Source: Candidatus Limnocylindrales bacterium (lineage in GTDB: Bacteria; Desulfobacterota; Binatia; UBA1149; CAITLU01). From it: a stretch of 64,000 bases of DNA. The DNA is taken from positions 372,001-436,000 of the forward strand of contig DATNBU010000039.1 in the NCBI GenBank assembly GCA_035571835.1, given 5' to 3'. Below the pieces are notes generated by a model. It saw only the letters and a list, made by a program, of their open reading frames with translations, had not been told where the DNA came from and searched no databases. Position numbers and translations under genes: made by a program. Positions 61,044 through 64,000 of this stretch are shown here, piece after piece; position 1 is the stretch's first letter, and every line of letters begins with the position of its first letter.

Positions 61044-62237
61044 ATGTCGCGGCCGATTGCTGTCGTGTTTCCGGACAATCTCGGGGCGCTGGCGGCGGCT
61101 CGCGAGCTTGGCGCCGCGGGCATCGACGTCGTCGTTGCGGGGCCGAAGCGCGGGCCGGCGGCGCGCTCGCGGTTCGCGACGTTTGTCGAGATGCCCGATC
61201 TGTACGAGAGCACCGCGCGCTGGGCCGAAGCGCTGTGCGCGTGGGGCGCCGCGCAGACGACGAAGCCCGTGCTGTTCGCGAGCGAAGACGCCGGCCTGCT
61301 CGCCGCCGAAAAACATCACGACGAGCTCGCACAGCACTTCCTCAAGCCGCATCCCGCCCCCGGCGTCATCCTCGACGTCGTCGACAAGCGCCGCCTCTAC
61401 GCCGCCGCCGAGCGCATCGGCGTCGGCGTGCCCGGCTCGCGCGAAGTCACCGACGCGAGCGAAATCGGCGACACGAAGGCGAGCGGATGGCTGATCAAGC
61501 CCGCTGTCCGCTATCGCCTGAGCGAAAGCGGCGGCATCCAGACGTTCCTGCAGGCGACCGGCGCCACCAAGGCGATCGCCGGCGATCCGGTGAGCGCCGC
61601 GCGCGCCGTCATCGCTGCCGGATTCCCGACGATTCTCCAGGAAGCCGTGCCGGGGCCGTTCGAGAACCTCGTGACGATCGCCGTGTCGATCTCGCGCGAC
61701 GGCCGCGTGCTCGACTGGTTCGCCGCGCAGAAACAGTATGAGTATCCCGAGCCGTTCGGCGACGGTCTGATCGTGCGCACGATCAGCGATCCGGGCCTGC
61801 TCGAGCCGTGCGTGCGGCTGCTGCGCGAGATCGGGTATTGGGGGATCTGCGACATCGAGTTCAAGCGCGATGCCCGCAGCGGCCAGTACAAACTCCTCGA
61901 TGCCAACCCGCGGACGTGGCTGTGGCTGAACCTCGGCACGCGTTCGGGACACAACCTGCTGCTGGCCGCGTACGGCGAGGCCACGGGGCTCAAAATCCAG
62001 CCTCCGCTGGCCCCCGACCGGCGGCCTCAGTGGGTCTCACCGCGCGGAACAATTGCCTTTTTGACGCGGTGTTACAGGCCGAAGCGCCACGGACTGGCGT
62101 TGGTTCCACGCTTGATGATAGGTGCTGCTTCCACCATGATGGCCAACTGGTGGGCCTTTCGGGATCCACTCTATCTGCGACCTTCTGCGTGGCCGGGACT
62201 CGTGCGGGCGAGTAAGCGCCTTGTCCGTGGACGGTAA
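61044..62237 (+). CDS. ATP-grasp family ligase
   Basis: 397 residues from the ATG at 61044 (a GTG directly before it at 61041 is possible). N-terminal 'IAVVFPDNLGALAAARELGA' preATP-grasp Rossmann domain; 'VILDVVDKRRLYAAAERIGV' begins the ATP-grasp core, with 'GWLIKPAVRYR' (Lys for phosphate), 'ILQEAVPGPFENLVTIAVSI' and 'DIEFKRDARSGQYKLLDANP' (metal-binding Glu, Asp and Asn). The C-terminal part is basic. Such enzymes couple carboxylates to amines or thiols, often in cell-wall or peptide modification. Substrates unknown. Confidence 0.85.
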   Translation: MSRPIAVVFPDNLGALAAARELGAAGIDVVVAGPKRGPAARSRFATFVEMPDLYESTARWAEALCAWGAAQTTKPVLFASEDAGLLAAEKHHDELAQHFLKPHPAPGVILDVVDKRRLYAAAERIGVGVPGSREVTDASEIGDTKASGWLIKPAVRYRLSESGGIQTFLQATGATKAIAGDPVSAARAVIAAGFPTILQEAVPGPFENLVTIAVSISRDGRVLDWFAAQKQYEYPEPFGDGLIVRTISDPGLLEPCVRLLREIGYWGICDIEFKRDARSGQYKLLDANPRTWLWLNLGTRSGHNLLLAAYGEATGLKIQPPLAPDRRPQWVSPRGTIAFLTRCYRPKRHGLALVPRLMIGAASTMMANWWAFRDPLYLRPSAWPGLVRASKRLVRGR

Positions 62238-62383
62238 CCGGATCTGATCATCCGGCGGGGCAACAGAGAGAAGCATCCATCAGTCGACGACATCAGGCCA
62301 GCGGGCACTGCTTCGCCCCATCGTGAAGAGGGGCGTCGTCGCATACGAAATCGGCAATCGAATTATCGAGGAGCAAGCACGGC

Positions 62384-63760
62384 ATGACGGTAGCGAAACA
62401 AGTGGAGCACTTTGTCTGGGAGCCCTCTGGCAAGGCTACGATCGACGGTTACGACCTGGCGGAGCTGGCAAAGAAATACCCCACCCCTTTCTACCTGATC
62501 TCCCAGGGCCAGCTGCGCGACAACTACCGCCGGCTGCGTCAGGCCTTCGCCAGCGTCGAGGGCCTCGAGACGTACTATTCGGTCAAGTCCAACTTCGAGA
62601 GCATCGTGCTGCGCACGCTCGCCGAAGAGGGCTGCGGCGCCGAGATTTCCGGTGCGCTCGACATGGAGCTCGCCAAGCGCGCCGGCATGCCGCCGAACAA
62701 GGTCGTCTATGACGGCCCGGTAAAACCCGAAGCCGATCTTCGCGCTGCGATCGAATGGGGCGTGCGCTTCATCAACATCGAGTCGATGACCGAGGCGCGC
62801 CTCATCAGCCGCATCGCGACCGAGATGGGCAAGAAGGTCAAGGTCGGTCTGCGCATCGACCCGCAGCTGTCCAAGCCGTACTACGACAAGGTCATCTCGA
62901 CGTACAAGGAAAAGTTCGGTCTTCCGATCGAGCAGGCCGAAGCCGCCGTCGTCGAGATCGCGAAGCTCCCCGGCCTCGACTTCCGCTGCATCATGACCCA
63001 CATCGGGTCGCAGATCTTCACACCGAGCCGTTACCTGACCACGCTCGAGAAGATTTTCGATCTCGTCGGCAAGCTCAAGGCGCGCGGCATCGAGATCGAA
63101 GAGATCAACATGGGCGGCGGGTACCCGGCGCAGAGCATGCGCAACCTTCGCATGTCGCGCCGCTTCGTATTCGCGCAGGTCATGGAGCGCTTCGGACGCA
63201 TCGAGAAGAAGACGTCGTCGATCGACGATTTCGGCACGGCGATCTCGGGCAAGTATCACGAGCTCGTGAAATCGACCGGGCTGCATCCGCGCCTGACGCT
63301 CGAGCCTGGACGCTGCATCTGCGCCAATGCGCAGACCGTGATCGGCAACATCAAGATCGTCAAGAACGACTGGGTCTTCACGGACATTTCGATCAACGAC
63401 GTTCCGGAGAACCTGTTCTTCTCGGAGTGGCGTTTCGTGGTGCCCGGCGAGAAGCCCGAGGCCAAGGGCAAGGCGTACAACGTCGCCGGTCCGACGCTCG
63501 CAACGCAGGACGTGCTGTATTTCAAGCGCGAGGTGCCGGGCGCAGCCGAAGGCCGTGCGGTCGCGATCCTGGACGCCGGAGCGTACAGCGTCGCCCGCGC
63601 CAACCAGTTCACGCGCGCGAGAAGCGCCGTGTATGCGATCAATCTCGACGGTGACATCGAGCTCGTGCGCCGGCCGGAGACGGTCGAGGACGTGCTCGTG
63701 AGCCAGGTGTGGCCGGAAGCCAAGGGCCAGGCGAAAGAGAAGAAGGCGTCGGCGGCGTAA
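62384..63760 (+). CDS. Fold-type III PLP decarboxylase (diaminopimelate/ornithine/arginine decarboxylase group)
   Basis: 458 residues. PLP Lys68 in 'ETYYSVKSNFESIV', then 'GCGAEISGALDMELAKRAG', 'CIMTHIGSQIFTP', the phosphate-binding 'EINMGGGYPAQSM', 'LTLEPGRCICANA', and 'DAGAYSVARANQFT' near the C-terminus. The group contains LysA and ornithine or arginine decarboxylases; the lack of a clear LysA 'GC' specificity helix and the unusual 'EHFVWEPSGKATIDGYDL' head leave the substrate open. Together with aguAB an arginine decarboxylase role would complete a putrescine route, but this is only a possibility. A strong terminator follows. Confidence 0.88.
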   Translation: MTVAKQVEHFVWEPSGKATIDGYDLAELAKKYPTPFYLISQGQLRDNYRRLRQAFASVEGLETYYSVKSNFESIVLRTLAEEGCGAEISGALDMELAKRAGMPPNKVVYDGPVKPEADLRAAIEWGVRFINIESMTEARLISRIATEMGKKVKVGLRIDPQLSKPYYDKVISTYKEKFGLPIEQAEAAVVEIAKLPGLDFRCIMTHIGSQIFTPSRYLTTLEKIFDLVGKLKARGIEIEEINMGGGYPAQSMRNLRMSRRFVFAQVMERFGRIEKKTSSIDDFGTAISGKYHELVKSTGLHPRLTLEPGRCICANAQTVIGNIKIVKNDWVFTDISINDVPENLFFSEWRFVVPGEKPEAKGKAYNVAGPTLATQDVLYFKREVPGAAEGRAVAILDAGAYSVARANQFTRARSAVYAINLDGDIELVRRPETVEDVLVSQVWPEAKGQAKEKKASAA

Positions 63761-63786
63761 CTCGTCGACTGTCATCTGGGTCAGCG

Positions 63787-63824
63787 AAAGGGCGGGAGGC
63801 TTTGAGTCTCCCGCCCTTTCTTTT
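63787..63824 (+). terminator. Rho-independent terminator
   Basis: AAAGGGCGGGAG and CTCCCGCCCTTT form a perfect 12-bp stem with a 9-base loop, followed by CTTTT, 27 bp after the decarboxylase stop. Confidence 0.9.
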
Positions 63825-63886
63825 GCCGGGCATGGGCGTGGCAGCGCTTCGAAAAGATGCTCTCGCGAGCAGCGGGCCGGAATTGC

Positions 63887-64000
63887 ATGACCTCGGCTCT
63901 CGTGATCGCTTCGCGCGCCATGCTCGAGCCGATGCATTCGCGATACACCCGCCCTCCCCTCGTCCGCCGTCTGAACGCGATGGCCGCTGCGTGCGGAGAT
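63887..64000 (+). CDS. Possible start of a gene cut by the right edge
   Basis: An open frame runs from an ATG at 63887 (another at 63920) to the window end, giving at least 38 residues with 'HSRYTRPPLVRRLNAMAAAC'. No good ribosome site is visible, and the length is too short to name a family. Confidence 0.25.
   Translation, partial: MTSALVIASRAMLEPMHSRYTRPPLVRRLNAMAAACGD

Overview
The window is about 66% GC, almost fully coding, and comes from a Gram-negative bacterium. It carries an outer-membrane type DUF1329 protein, a lipase-maturation-factor-like protein, an AmpG-type permease, beta-helix and adhesin-like exported proteins, and many exported proteins with cysteine-rich 'CGDG..CDDGN' repeats. 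That mix (with PPOX/F420-type flavin proteins, crotonases and alpha/beta hydrolases) is typical of deltaproteobacteria in the old broad sense (Myxococcota, Desulfobacterota, Binatota). The phylum is an inference; no rRNA is present. No tRNA, CRISPR array, prophage or complete insertion sequence was found.

Layout. 1-4.8 kb: a beta-propeller protein cut by the left edge, a DUF1329 protein, and a translationally coupled PPOX-protein/hydrolase pair. 4.8-11.8 kb: cupin, universal stress protein, crotonase, a 1023-residue secreted cysteine-rich protein, and a diiron ferritin-like protein behind a palindrome-containing promoter. 11.8-18.8 kb: ABM monooxygenase, TIGR01777-SRPBCC fusion, the agmatine-to-putrescine genes aguA-aguB, NmrA-like/cupin/epoxide-hydrolase-like genes. 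18.9-29.8 kb: AmpG-like permease, nitroreductase, lipase maturation factor, Rieske protein, two tandem secreted metalloproteases with a dockerin-like tail, dienelactone hydrolase, a second crotonase, and two adjacent Mrp/ApbC iron-sulfur carriers. 30-37.4 kb: secreted dockerin-like protein, short-chain dehydrogenase, lipoprotein of the sulfatase fold, and a coupled beta-helix/adhesin pair. 37.4-43.7 kb: a zinc-type ABC transporter (ATPase, permease, binding protein), a TMTC-like TPR membrane protein, and a fatty acid desaturase. 43.8-46.7 kb: a cobalamin riboswitch with its own promoter in front of two coupled genes for exported proteins. 46.8-53.4 kb: ThDP enzyme, a cysteine-rich secreted protein, PPOX protein, and an Lrp-SDR-small secreted protein operon. 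53.7-64 kb: glutamate synthase gltB-gltD, then an acyltransferase-like gene, an ATP-grasp ligase and a PLP decarboxylase.

How it fits together. Nitrogen and polyamine metabolism appear as gltBD facing an Lrp-family regulator, aguAB, and a DapDC/ornithine-type decarboxylase. Envelope functions dominate the rest. The most distinctive signals are: the B12 riboswitch over an operon of surface proteins with no TonB receptor in the window; a two-repeat, cysteine-bearing dockerin-like module shared by three exported proteins; the two Mrp genes that together make the domain order of plant HCF101; three GGGGACAG palindromes that each sit on a stop codon; and several short tandem duplications at gene ends, including both ends of gltB.
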